Below, in pieces: positions 1-7,126 of a DNA stretch of 15,420 nt. Numbering within the stretch: position 1 is the stretch's first letter; every line of letters begins with the position of its first letter. The notes under the pieces were generated by a model that had not been told where the DNA came from, ran no database searches, and was given only the letters and a program-made list of their open reading frames with translations. The stretch is from Chromera velia (lineage: Eukaryota; Sar; Chromeraceae). The position numbers and the translations under genes were made by a program. The stretch lies in the NCBI GenBank assembly GCA_018398765.1, contig JAHBMJ010002479.1, positions 1-15,420 of the forward strand. Direction: 5' to 3'.

Positions 1-133
<133 letters not shown>

Positions 134-233
134 CTGTTTGCGTTTCTCTCTGTCTCTCCCTTCTTTCCTTCTTTTCTTTCCCCTGCCTTCCTGCCTTCCT
201 TCCTTCCGCCTTTTGTTTGTTTATTTCTTCATA

Positions 234-500
234 GCTGCCCCTCCCGACTCTCCTGCTTTCCTTCCTTTCCCCCTCTTTCCCTTCCTTTCCCTCTTGCACA
301 ATGTCTATTCTCTACGCCCAGCTGCCCCTCCCGACGCTCCTTCTTTCCCTTCCTTTCCCTTCCTTTCTCTCTTGCACAGTATCCATTCTCTATGCCCAGC
401 TGCCCCTCCCGACTCTCCTTCTTTCCTTCCTTTCCCTCTTGCACAATGTCCATTCTCTATGCCCAGCTGCCCCTCCCGAATCTTTTTCTTTCCCTTTGCT
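234..500. repeat. Pyrimidine-rich minisatellite with shrinking units
   Basis: The phrase GCTGCCCCTCCCGA starts at 234, 321, 399 and 466. Unit lengths are therefore 87, 78 and 67 bases, followed by a partial fourth copy. Each unit has a conserved part (CTCTTGCACA, then a CATTCTCTATGCCCA-like stretch, then the phrase) and a variable TTTCC/CTTCC tract that accounts for the length change. The several open frames across this block reflect the repeat and are not taken as genes. Confidence 0.93.
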
Positions 501-526
501 TAGCTCCTTCGTTTCTTCGTCCAACT

Positions 527-630
527 CTCCATCCATCCATCCATCCATCTTTTTGTTCAAACATTTGTGCAATGCCCTAGCCATCTCATCCATTTGTCGG
601 TCTGTCCATCCATTCGTCCATCCACACCCA
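527..630. repeat. (ATCC)n tract with degenerate tail
   Basis: A run of about five ATCC units at 530-550 is followed by a degenerate TCCATCCATTCGTCCATCC-like stretch to about 630. It is ordinary simple-sequence DNA between the minisatellite and the TBP-like exons. Confidence 0.85.
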
Positions 631-765
631 CCGCTCTCCTTCTTCGGCCGGCGAGTGAGACAGCCACTACTCCACTACACCGAGTTCACGCTCTCCTGAC
701 GCTTAAAAACAAAATCCATCCCGAGCTCACAACTAATAAAAGAAGTGACAAAAAGAGCTGCTGAC

Positions 766-889
766 CTGCAAGACAGGTTGAGCGCTGTCACCCGGTAGTT
801 CAGAAAATGGGCCTTCGGCTCGCTCCTCTGCTTCACAAACGCCGCTATCGCACACGCGCGGCTCTTGGCCTTCTCAAGAGGCCCACGGA
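766..889 (-). CDS. TBP-family gene, second exon (inter-repeat helix and start of repeat 2)
   Basis: The acceptor ACATGCAG ends at 890 and the donor CAG|GTCAGC starts at 765. The 149-base intron (890-1038) splits a Val codon, and the frame is kept exactly. The exon encodes residues 68-107 of the model. LEKAKSRACAIAAFVKQ matches the helix after TBP repeat 1 (EEQSKLAARKYARIIQK type). FLNYRVTALNLSC matches the first strand of repeat 2 (FKDFKIQNIVGSC type). The following exon, which should carry the rest of repeat 2, is not in 1-765, so the gene is partial at the left edge. The frame happens to stay open past the donor to a stop near 675, but that extension does not look like TBP repeat 2. Confidence 0.68.
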
Positions 890-1038
890 CTGCATGTACA
901 CACAAATCAAACATACGATCAGAGAGGGAAAAGAAACACTGGATGCGCACACAGAGCTCGGGGAAAAGCCTCGGACCGGACCACCATCATTTCCTTGATT
1001 TCCGCTTTGGCTTTTTTCTCTGGCTTTTGATGACTCAC

Positions 1039-1237
1039 CTCTCATCAGCACGTCCCCCTTCTCCGTAAACATTGCTGTGAGTCCCCCGTGACTTTTGAAC
1101 CTCAACCACACCGTCCTTGTGTCCTGGTCATACTCCGCAAATCTGGCAGCGAAGAGAAGCTTACGCGGGTCAGGCTCGCACCCCAGCGAGAAGCGCAAGT
1201 TGATGTGATGTAGACGGAGTGGAGGGGCATCGCACAT
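1039..1237 (-). CDS. TBP-family (TBP/TLF-like) gene, upstream exon, first TBP repeat
   Basis: This exon encodes most of the first repeat of a TATA-binding-protein fold, a nuclear general transcription factor that sits on promoter DNA. Counting from the ATG at 1237, the recognisable pieces are INL (12-14, with the Asn that TBP uses in the minor groove), ARFAEYD (31-37, like the ARNAEY signature), VWLRF (43-47) and LTAMF followed by KGDVL (53-64). The exon ends on AG|GTGAGT (intron starts at 1038). The next exon continues in phase with the expected helix. The Phe residues TBP inserts into DNA do not line up clearly: T42 and T58 appear at or near those places. The protein may therefore be closer to TBP-like factors than to canonical TBP. 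The start is uncertain: the frame stays open upstream and acceptor-like AGs precede it (for example TTTTCACTAG), so another 5' exon is possible. Confidence 0.7.
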
Positions 1238-1609
1238 CGAGAAGACGGACTGGTGAAAGTCTAAGGGAGCTAGTGAAAAGGAGACGGCATCAGAAGTAGA
1301 GATTGAGAATGTCCAGCGAAATGGCGACAAAGGTGATGAGCTCTTGTATCAACATGGTATAAGTCGCTTGCAAAGTGTCGGATGTGGCGGAATGTCACAA
1401 GCAACGAAAGTGGAAGAGATGAAATGAGATGAATGCCGATCATGCACATGCAAACACACACAGAGAGAATTGATTCAGCTACCAGTTTTGCGGTCTGTGA
1501 GTATGAGTTTTTTCGAATTTTCCCCGCAAAATTTACACATTTTTCCGGTCGGAAGGACAGACAGTTTTGAGTTCCATGAAATTTTTGCGAAATAATTGCG
1601 CAAACCTAA
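1238..1609. other. Interval between divergent genes
   Basis: This is the region between the minus-strand TBP-like exons and the plus-strand gene. I see no clear TATA box or other promoter element. A GTGAGT at 1497 could be a donor for an upstream plus-strand exon beginning near ATG 1442, but its phase does not fit an acceptor for the next ORF. The transcription starts of both genes remain unplaced. Confidence 0.5.
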
Positions 1610-1888
1610 AATCAAAGTGCGAAGATTCAGTCTGCGACACAGCCTCTTGGGGGTACCGGAGGCCCAAACTTTCCTGTGCCCCAAATCGTGCCACAAACGG
1701 CGCAATCCCCAGGCCACCCCCATCAGACGACTACCGGAGTTGTCGCTCCTCAGTACGCGAACAGACCCAGCCAAGGGTATCGTCATGATCTGCCACCCCC
1801 GTCACCCCAACCTCTGCAGCCTCGTGACGACGGTTCGCACGGAGTTCCCTCTCCGTTGAACTTCAATCCTCCAAAGTTCTTCCATTGA
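1610..1888 (+). CDS. Pro/Gln-rich coding segment, 5' part of a plus-strand spliced gene
   Basis: An open frame from 1610 (after TAA at 1607) to TGA at 1886 reads as a Pro/Gln/Gly-rich low-complexity protein. Typical stretches are PVPQIVPQTAQSPGHP, QYANRPSQGY and LPPPSPQPLQP. This is the composition expected of a disordered region in a eukaryotic regulatory or structural protein. No domain is recognised. There is no convincing start codon, so this is probably an internal exon with an acceptor such as GATTCAG at 1630 or ACACAG at 1642. The same frame stays open after the TGA until 2236. An intron from GTGACG (1824) to TTGAG (1889), 66 bases and in phase, would remove the stop and join it to the next segment. 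That splice is inference only. Confidence 0.45.
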   Translation, partial: NQSAKIQSATQPLGGTGGPNFPVPQIVPQTAQSPGHPHQTTTGVVAPQYANRPSQGYRHDLPPPSPQPLQPRDDGSHGVPSPLNFNPPKFFH

Positions 1889-1889
1889 G

Positions 1890-2011
1890 CCTTCGCGATT
1901 CCGTTCAAAGTGCGCACGCCTACTTCCGCGTCCTTGGTTGCGCTGAGCCAGAAGGAGTCGTCCATTTACTGGTTGTGCCAACGCACGGCTGAGGCCCACG
2001 CTGGCTCTCTT
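1890..2011 (+). CDS. Possible exon linking the Pro-rich segment to the 2327 exon
   Basis: This frame is the same as the Pro-rich segment and contains SQKESSIYWLCQRTAEAHAG. It ends in phase 0 at a GTAAAC donor (2012), which fits the phase-0 acceptor at 2326. The left boundary is uncertain: acceptors ending at 1889 (phase 1) or 1951 (phase 0) are both possible. The other two plus frames and the minus frame are also largely open here (for example a minus ORF at 1783-1965), so coding evidence is weak. Confidence 0.3.
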
Positions 2012-2326
2012 GTAAACTCTTCGTCTTGCCTTGATCATGTCTCTAGTGTGTTGAGGAGACGCCTAGTTGTTGCGGCATCTCTGCCTCACTTTTCGGCTCT
2101 TTGTCCGTGGCTTGATCTGCGGATTACCCCCCCCTCTGGCTCTGTCATGTCGACGTGGCAGCTTTTGACATGCTGCACCTCGATCCGTACCGACACCAAC
2201 AACGAAATAGTGGTCCGTTGGTTTCCCGTCTCCTAGCTTTCCTCTCACTCCCGCCTCTCCCGGAAGGACAGGGTTTGGCCCTGCTCTTCCCCACCCCCTT
2301 CCGTGTATGTTCCTGTCTGCGTGCAG

Positions 2327-2437
2327 GTATCTGCCATTAATTCCAACGCAGGGGAGGCGGGACCTGCCCCAACGGCAAACAATGGAGGGACAGAGGCGCA
2401 GCGTAGAGCAGAGCAGAAACAAAGGGTAGAGCAACAG
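2327..2437 (+). CDS. Exon of plus-strand gene, Ala/Gln-rich, charged end
   Basis: The exon has strong borders: CTGTCTGCGTGCAG before 2327 and CAG|GTACGT after 2437. It is 111 bases, 37 codons, phase 0 at both ends. It begins VSAINSNAGEAGPAP and ends EAQRRAEQKQRVEQQ, a short helix-forming, probably coiled stretch. No domain is recognised. The match of both splice sites with an uninterrupted frame is the main evidence. Confidence 0.6.
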
Positions 2438-2730
2438 GTACGTCCGTTCGTCCGTGAACGTGGGCAGGGTCTTCTCCGAGGCTGTGAACCAAAAAGAAAA
2501 CTCACGTCTCATTACTGCAGTCTCTCTTTGTTCACTGGCGGTCCTCTCTTTCCCTCCTCTCCCCACCTCACATCTCCCGTCTCGTCATCCGGCCGCATTT
2601 TCTCTCCCGCTGTTCCTGAAGTTAATCTCGGCAGGTCCCCTTTTGTTTCTTCCTTACCTTATACACCCTTCACTGCTTTTTTATCTCGAATGCATTCCTG
2701 TGGGTCTCCTCTTCCTCTGCCGACTTGCAG

Positions 2731-2838
2731 GTGAAGCGTTTCCGTGCGGCGGCGCGCGGAGGGAAGGACTGCACATTTGTTCGGACAGCCTCCGGACACC
2801 GTGCCCTAGGGAAACTGTGGTTGTCTGACGACGCAAGG
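2731..2838 (+). CDS. Exon of plus-strand gene, basic then GKLWLSDD motif
   Basis: The acceptor TCTGCCGACTTGCAG lies before 2731 and the donor AGG|GTGGGC after 2838. The length is 108 bases, 36 codons, phase 0 to 0. Only this frame is free of stops across the exon. It starts VKRFRAAARGGKDCTFV and ends RALGKLWLSDDAR. The alternation of hydrophobic and polar residues, and a W in GKLWLSDD, would suit a beta-sheet domain such as a PH-like fold, but I cannot establish this. The preceding intron is 293 bases. Confidence 0.6.
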
Positions 2839-2990
2839 GTGGGCTCAGGGGGATAGGTCTTGATGATTCCCCCTTTCTCCCGCCCTCTTTCACCTGCCCT
2901 GTTTCTTGATTCCTTCTCTTCTTCGTTTTCATGTCAGTCTTCCTCGTTGCAATCTTTTGATCAGTCCATCAATCAGTAAAAGAAGGGCAG

Positions 2991-3069
2991 ATGGTTTTCC
3001 TTGCCAGCGACGATTTAGACGACCGAAAGTGGGTAGAGAGCAAATTGTTTGTGCGTCTGTGTGAGACAG
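2991..3069 (+). CDS. Exon of plus-strand gene (VFLASDDLDDRKW)
   Basis: The open frame reads MVFLASDDLDDRKWVESKLF and then VRLCET. It ends at CAG|GTATCC in phase 1. The acceptor is the weak point: GGGCAG ending at 2990 is the only AG that keeps phase with the 2838 donor, but it follows several other AGs and lacks a pyrimidine tract. The stronger acceptors at 2937 or 2964 would instead lead to TAA at 2977 and end the protein with SSSLQSFDQSINQ or a shorter tail. Both outcomes may occur as alternative splice forms, or the 2991 ATG may be unrelated to the upstream exons. Confidence 0.45.
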
Positions 3070-3194
3070 GTATCCACAGCGATGTGCGTCGTGCCTGTCA
3101 ATCCTACTCCCTGCGCATTTGAGCCTCTGCACGCATGTATGCACTCAAATATGTGTGTGTGTATACCGGACGAATGCCGTCGATCGTCCTGCAG

Positions 3195-3238
3195 AGACTT
3201 CTTCTCGGCCCGTCAAAGGAGAGCGCCCTGCCTGTTCG
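3195..3238 (+). CDS. Short exon of plus-strand gene
   Basis: A 44-base exon between CGTCCTGCAG (ends 3194) and TCG|GTGTGC (3239). It takes phase 1 from the exon ending at 3069 and returns phase 0. It encodes a completed Glu and then TSSRPVKGERPACS. Its small size makes it easy to miss. Support is the splice borders and the phase chain rather than any homology. Confidence 0.45.
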
Positions 3239-3720
3239 GTGTGCGAATGTGCGTGCGAATCTGTTTGTGTCGCTTGTTTTTTTCTTTAAATTTGCTTGCC
3301 TACTTGTTTGTTTGATTGCCAGACTGACTGCAGATTCCTGGTGGTTTTGCTTTCATTTTTGATTACTTTGGTTCTGGTACGCGTTTTGCTCATCAGATAT
3401 TTGCTTACTTTCTGATCCTCTTCCTGCCCACCGTTTTTTTTGGGAAGAAATGCCTCTGAGCCTCAGGAAGGAAGGAAAAGAGAGGAGAGGGCCGGATTGC
3501 GCCCTGCGGAGGAGAGAGGAAGCGTGGGAGCGTAGTGGTGAAGGAGAAAATGCGAAGAGGCAAATGACACGAGTACACTCCAGATGGCGCTACACACAGG
3601 GCGCACCTCACCCACGTGCCATGCATGCACAAAGTTCCGCTCTGACCACTTTCTGCAATATGAATCTTTTTTGTTTGTGTTTCTCTGCTGGCTTCGTCTT
3701 CTTTCCTCTGATTTGTGCAG

Positions 3721-3777
3721 ATCACCAACGTGCTCACTTTCGGAAACCCCGGCACCCGGATGGGGGTCGGTCAGTCA
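3721..3777 (+). CDS. Exon of plus-strand gene (ITNVLTFGNPGTRMG)
   Basis: It has an excellent acceptor (CTTTCCTCTGATTTGTGCAG, ending 3720), phase 0. It encodes ITNVLTFGNPGTRMG and perhaps VGQS. The donor is ambiguous: GTAGAG at 3778 or GTCGGT at 3766. Both keep phase 0 for the exon at 4236. Without splicing the frame runs on to TGA at 3901, so a terminal-exon reading is also possible. Confidence 0.5.
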
Positions 3778-4086
3778 GTAGAGAGAAAGAGGTCGGACGT
3801 TCATCTTCTCGATCGATCGATCATGATTGATTCGGTGATACAGCCATCTGCCGGCACGTCTGCTTTTGGTCCCATGATGCACCTTTCTATTCAAACGGAG
3901 TGATACTCCCTTGTCCGCTTGGGTCGCCTTTCTTTTCTTCTCTTTGGTCTGCGTCTCTCCCGGTGTGCTTCCACCCCTGACAAGTGGACAGTTGAGGAGA
4001 GTCCAAAATGGAAAAGGACATGAGCCTACTTTGATGAATTCCTCTCCAATCCTCTTTGCATTCTTTGTTTACGTGCGTGGAGTTGT

Positions 4087-4162
4087 GTGCGTGTGTGTGT
4101 GTGTGTGTGTGTGAGTGAGAGGAGGGAAGGGGGGGGGGGGGGGGGGGGGAGAGAGACAGACA

Positions 4163-4209
<47 letters not shown>
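4087..4209. repeat. Compound microsatellite (TG)n - G21 - (GACA)n - (CA)n - (GA)n
   Basis: The tract is (GT)n at about 4091-4113, an uninterrupted run of 21 G at 4129-4149, GA and GACA units, (CA)n at 4165-4193 and (GA)n to 4209. The TG and CA tracts are reverse complements, so the strand can fold with the G-run in the loop. It ends only 26 bases before the acceptor of the 4236 exon. Confidence 0.95.
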
Positions 4210-4235
4210 TTCGTCCCTTGTGCGTGTGTGTGCAG

Positions 4236-4298
4236 AGTTTTGAGTTCTTGATCAGCTGCCTAAGTCGGGACGAGAGGGAACGCTTGGTGATTGTGGAG
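4236..4298 (+). CDS. Exon of plus-strand gene (SFEFLISCLSRDERERLVIVE)
   Basis: The acceptor is TGCGTGTGTGTGCAG (ends 4235) and the donor GAG|GTCAGG. The exon is 63 bases, 21 codons, phase 0 at both ends. It encodes SFEFLISCL followed by SRDERERLVIVE. A hydrophobic strand, a charged turn and a second hydrophobic strand could be the late strands of a PH-like or similar beta domain. This is a guess from pattern only. It joins the next exon in phase. Confidence 0.55.
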
Positions 4299-4315
4299 GT
4301 CAGGCAGAAACCAAC

Positions 4316-4338
4316 AAGGCAGGCAGGCAGGCAGGCAG
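4316..4338. repeat. (GGCA)n microsatellite
   Basis: Five GGCA units lie just after the 4298 donor, within an intron of the plus-strand gene. Confidence 0.9.
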
Positions 4339-4579
4339 AAGAGCCCTTGCAAGAGAGCGCGCGAGCAGTCGATCAATCATGATCGATCAGCAGAATATCT
4401 TTTTGTTTGTTTGTTTTCGTTCACCCATCGCCGCGGGAGAAGGAAGGACTTGAAGTGCAACCACGGATTTTGTGAGTCGGGTACGGAAGAGTGCCACTCT
4501 GGATAGCGAATTGGAACTTTTTTTTCTGTCTGAATCCAAAGGGTGTTTTCCTGAATTCCTCTTGCGTTTCTGCATGCAG

Positions 4580-4686
4580 TTTTTGGCCGAGGGGGGTGCA
4601 TTAGAGAGCATTGGCATCGTGGTTCATGGGGGTAGCAACGGCGCAGCAGCTGCAGAGGAGACAAGCAATGCTCTTCAAGTTCTCAA
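4580..4686 (+). CDS. Exon of plus-strand gene, helical Ala-rich (armadillo-like?)
   Basis: The acceptor TTGCGTTTCTGCATGCAG ends at 4579. Phase 0 is the only phase without an early stop. The exon encodes FLAEGGALESIGIVVHGG, then SNGAAAAEETSNALQVLK. The GGALESI...HGGS...EETSNAL pattern resembles one armadillo/HEAT-type helical repeat, but a single unit is not diagnostic. The likely donor is AA|GTCAGC at 4687 (same donor word as the TBP-like gene). GTTCTC at 4679 is an alternative. Immediately after it the intron becomes a (CT/CCCT/C/TG/AG) microsatellite. The gene must continue beyond this exon, but I could not place the next one securely. Confidence 0.5.
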
Positions 4687-4689
4687 GTC

Positions 4690-4735
4690 AGCTCTCTTTC
4701 TCTCTCTTTCCCTCCCTCCCTCCCTCCCCCCCCCC

Positions 4736-4789
<54 letters not shown>

Positions 4790-4960
4790 GTCGTTCTTTT
4801 TCTATTCACGTCTCTCGTTCTCTCTTTATGTGTCTGTCTCCTTTCTTTACTCCTTGCTCCTTCCCTCCGTCCTTCCTTCCCTCCTTCTTGCCTTCTTTTC
4901 TTCCTTCCTTCATTCCTTGCTTCAGTCCTTCCTTTCTCGCTTTCTTTTCGTGTTGCTTTC
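4690..4960. repeat. Compound microsatellite and degenerate (CCTT)n in an intron
   Basis: The order is (CT)n, (CCCT)n, a C-run at about 4727-4736, (TG)n at 4739-4768, (AG)n at 4769-4790, and then about 150 bases of degenerate CCTT/CTTT pyrimidine DNA. The leading CT and trailing AG tracts are complementary. Long open frames across it, on both strands, are repeat artefacts. Confidence 0.93.
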
Positions 4961-5267
4961 TTCGTTCCATTGTTTGAATTGTCGCTTTTCCGTCTTTCCC
5001 CTCCTCTTTGTTTTTGATGCCGCGCATAAATTCGAGACTCTGTTCTACCTACTATGGATAAAGCATTACATTCCTTACTCCCGGAAGGATTTTCATCTGA
5101 CTTCTGTGTAATCGCGCTGTCTGTGATATTGGTGGAATTTGACCCTTTTTTCTCCACACACCCTTCGACGCCCTGGCTGGGATAACTGTCTGCCTGATCT
5201 TGTGCATGGCCGGGTGGGAAGGACTCCGTAAATGAATTTTGGCCCTTTGATGCGGCTTGAGTTTCAG
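4961..5267. other. Unassigned stretch after the microsatellite
   Basis: The sequence is mixed, with no recognisable protein or RNA. It is presumed intron or 3' flank of the plus-strand gene. Open frames on either strand here are short and show no known motif. Confidence 0.4.
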
Positions 5268-5468
5268 CTCAAAGTGCATAGATTAGGAGACACTCATTTC
5301 AGTTGCGTACAGCAAGAAACACCCTTTCAAAATTACAAAGAGTTTCAACGCAGTGAAGTTGCAGTCTTTATGTATGGAAGAGACGACATGAACGTGAAAA
5401 GCTCGGTTGTCACGACTGATCATGACTACATGCATATGTGCAGGTTTTGCGACCCCAAAGGGAATTGA
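5268..5468 (+). CDS. Unrecognised ORF, possible terminal exon
   Basis: After an acceptor-like TTGAGTTTCAG (ends 5267) the frame stays open for 66 codons to TGA at 5466. It contains GDTHFSCVQQETPFQNY, FMYGRDDMNVK and a final CRFCDPKGN. The local DNA is more AT-rich than the exons at 2-4.7 kb, which argues against the same gene. No domain is recognised. It could be non-coding. Confidence 0.22.
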   Translation, partial: LKVHRLGDTHFSCVQQETPFQNYKEFQRSEVAVFMYGRDDMNVKSSVVTTDHDYMHMCRFCDPKGN

Positions 5469-5906
5469 TATCAATTAATGATCAACTGATAGTATATGAA
5501 ATTAAACTTAGAATTAAACGTGGATCGAAGAGGTTCAATTCATTCAAGTTCGGGGTTGAAGTCAAAGATACAATTGTTTCACGCTACTTACTAGTAAAAA
5601 AAATGATGTTTTGATTTGATTGATTGATTGATTGATATGTTAATTCAAATTTGATATTTATATACTTTTAATATTCTTCCTGATAATGATGATTGAGGGT
5701 TAAATCCTAGATTTAGCAACGTCAAATCCTAAGTTACTAGTAAGGTTTTGAGGACAACCTAGAGCACATATTCATGGGGGGGGGAGGTCCCGGGGGGATG
5801 AGGAAGCTTGCATGCCAATCAGATCGATTCGTTTCAACTTGCTTTATCGATAGAATGGACCTTCTTGAGACAGTCAGCTATAGCTTTGGAACCGCTTCTA
5901 GCGCAA
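5469..5906. other. AT-rich intergenic DNA with (TTGA)n
   Basis: The region is AT-rich, with a TTGA/GATT microsatellite at about 5611-5636 and the decamer TTACTAGTAA present twice (near 5588 and 5734). A G-rich patch lies at 5775-5799. I see no gene. Confidence 0.6.
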
Positions 5907-5949
5907 CGCGGCGGCGGGTCATACAGATGTGCATGGACCAATTAGAACC
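5907..5949 (+). mobile_element. Short LINE 3'-end copy, plus orientation
   Basis: This 43-base block matches the tail of the LINE ORF on the opposite strand (spanning the LTR insertion at 10528/7126). Both encode RNA-A-AGH-DVHGPIR and share CAGATGTGCATGGACCAATT apart from one base. The similarity starts abruptly at the left, as expected for a 5'-truncated retrotransposed copy. A nearby AACCGGCTCAAAAATTTT (5964-5981) is also found, in direct orientation, beside the other copy at 7066-7083. Confidence 0.6.
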
Positions 5950-5956
5950 CGCCGCC
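5910..5956. repeat. Perfect 10-bp GC-rich inverted repeat around the LINE tail block
   Basis: GGCGGCGGGT at 5910-5919 is exactly complementary to ACCCGCCGCC at 5947-5956, enclosing 27 bases. The other copy of this LINE tail lacks the right arm, so the hairpin is specific to this copy. Confidence 0.8.
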
Positions 5957-5983
5957 AGACCTTAACCGGCTCAAAAATTTTGA

Positions 5984-6018
5984 GGGGAAAAGGAACAGCC
6001 CTCTGTTCCCTTTTCCCT
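5984..6018. repeat. Hairpin with 14-15 bp stem
   Basis: GGGGAAAAGGAACAG, loop CCCT, then CTGTTCCCTTTTCCC forms a nearly perfect stem with a single bulge. No T-run follows, so it is not a simple terminator. It may be a structured 3' end of a small repeat element. Confidence 0.8.
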
Positions 6019-7063
6019 CCTGGACTCAAACCAACGACCCTAGGAGACGTCAGTTCGCCTCTCTAGACTCTCTCTAGCTGCTTGGTGTAGAAAAAACGAC
6101 TCCCAGACTCACAGGGAGTCCAAAGAACGGACGTCTGAGGTCTGACACCTGAAGAGGCCAAAGTGGCCTTCCTGGACTCAGAAGTTCAGAAAGGGCTGTG
6201 GTACATCAATGATGATAAAATGCATACCAACACGCTCCATCTGGTCCAGGTAACTTAGTTCCAACAGGGGATAAGGAATGGTTGATGCACTGTGGACTTC
6301 AACTGACAAGTCTGCTCATGAACAGAAAGATACACTCCAGATGGCGCCCTATGTCAAATTGCCGGAAGGGCTTTTTCCTTCTTGAGCACTTTAAACCTGC
6401 AGCCATCGCACAAAGGTACTGCCCAACACTCATATGCTCCTGTCTGGAGGGAAAGAGCAGGACAGAACCACTTACCGGGGGAGCTGGAGGTCGATTAATA
6501 CCCCTGAGACGCCAATTCTCCACAACAGGAACACAAAACAATCTCGCCTTCCCACAACCAGCAGACTCACCAGGAACCTATCCCGCTGGCCTGGGAGGAT
6601 GACAACAGACACAGGGCATTGGGCAAAATTGCTGGGGATCGATTCTGCGGCCTCCTGGTAGAAAGAAGGAATGTTGCTTTGGAGGCCTGGGAGGTACTTT
6701 CCTGACTGCTAGCCTGACTGGTCCAGACTGGAGCTGCCAGACACGCCAAAGCAGATCAACTGCGCCACAAGACTTCACCCCGACACAGAGGCAAGCTGTC
6801 TAGTACTAGGGGAGCAGAATTGTGCCAGTTTGACCATCGGTACTGCTCTACACAACAAGGTAGACAGGAAGGGACGAGAGGACGAAATGACCCTTCTCTG
6901 TGTGTTGGTGTGCTTTTTGAGCCTTCTGAGCATAATTTCGGGATTTTGAGAGTGGCCCCGGAAAGTTTTGGCCCAAATTCTTGCATCAACGCACTCAGCG
7001 GCCTCTGGGGACCAATTTGGTACCTTTCTGGGCCCTGGGCGCCGCCGGAATCGCGCGGACCGG
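6019..7063. other. Anonymous region, possible tRNA-derived repeat at the left
   Basis: I find no recognised gene. Open frames in several phases (for example 6282-6602, 6775-7077 minus) carry no motif I know. At 6022-6032 the minus strand has GGTTTGAGTCC, one mismatch from a pol III B box, but no clear cloverleaf or A box. A 7-bp hairpin GACTCCC/GGGAGTC lies at 6098-6120. Confidence 0.4.
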
Positions 7064-7126
7064 CTTAACCGGCTCAAAAATTTCAGACCCTAGCTTCTAA
7101 TTGGTCCATGCACATCTATATGACCA
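7064..7126 (-). mobile_element. 3' end of the LINE fragment split by the LTR element
   Basis: If the LTR element and one copy of its target duplication are removed, the minus-strand LINE frame from 10528 reads on into 7126 for about a dozen codons (AGHIDVHGPIRS) to a TAG. It then enters a 3' flank with AAATTTTTGAGCCGGTTAA. The same tail is present at 5907-5949, which independently supports this junction as the original uninterrupted sequence. Confidence 0.65.

Noticed and set aside
1783-2038. Minus-strand ORFs opposite the Pro-rich segment, one starting MDDSFWLSATKDAEVG
   Set aside because: They look protein-like but have no splice support and overlap the plus-strand frames. They are most likely antisense shadows in GC-rich DNA, though not excluded.
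2063-2566. Minus-strand 167-codon ORF
   Set aside because: It is Arg/Gly-rich, has no motif, and overlaps the well-bordered plus exon 2327-2437.
3812-4389. ATCAATCATGATCGATC present in inverted orientation at about 3815 and 4373
   Set aside because: It is built from GATC/ATGATC palindromic words that recur by chance in such tracts. No further similarity in the flanks.
4675-5157. Minus-strand 160-codon Lys/Arg/Glu-rich ORF
   Set aside because: It translates the degenerate CCTT and TG/AG microsatellites.
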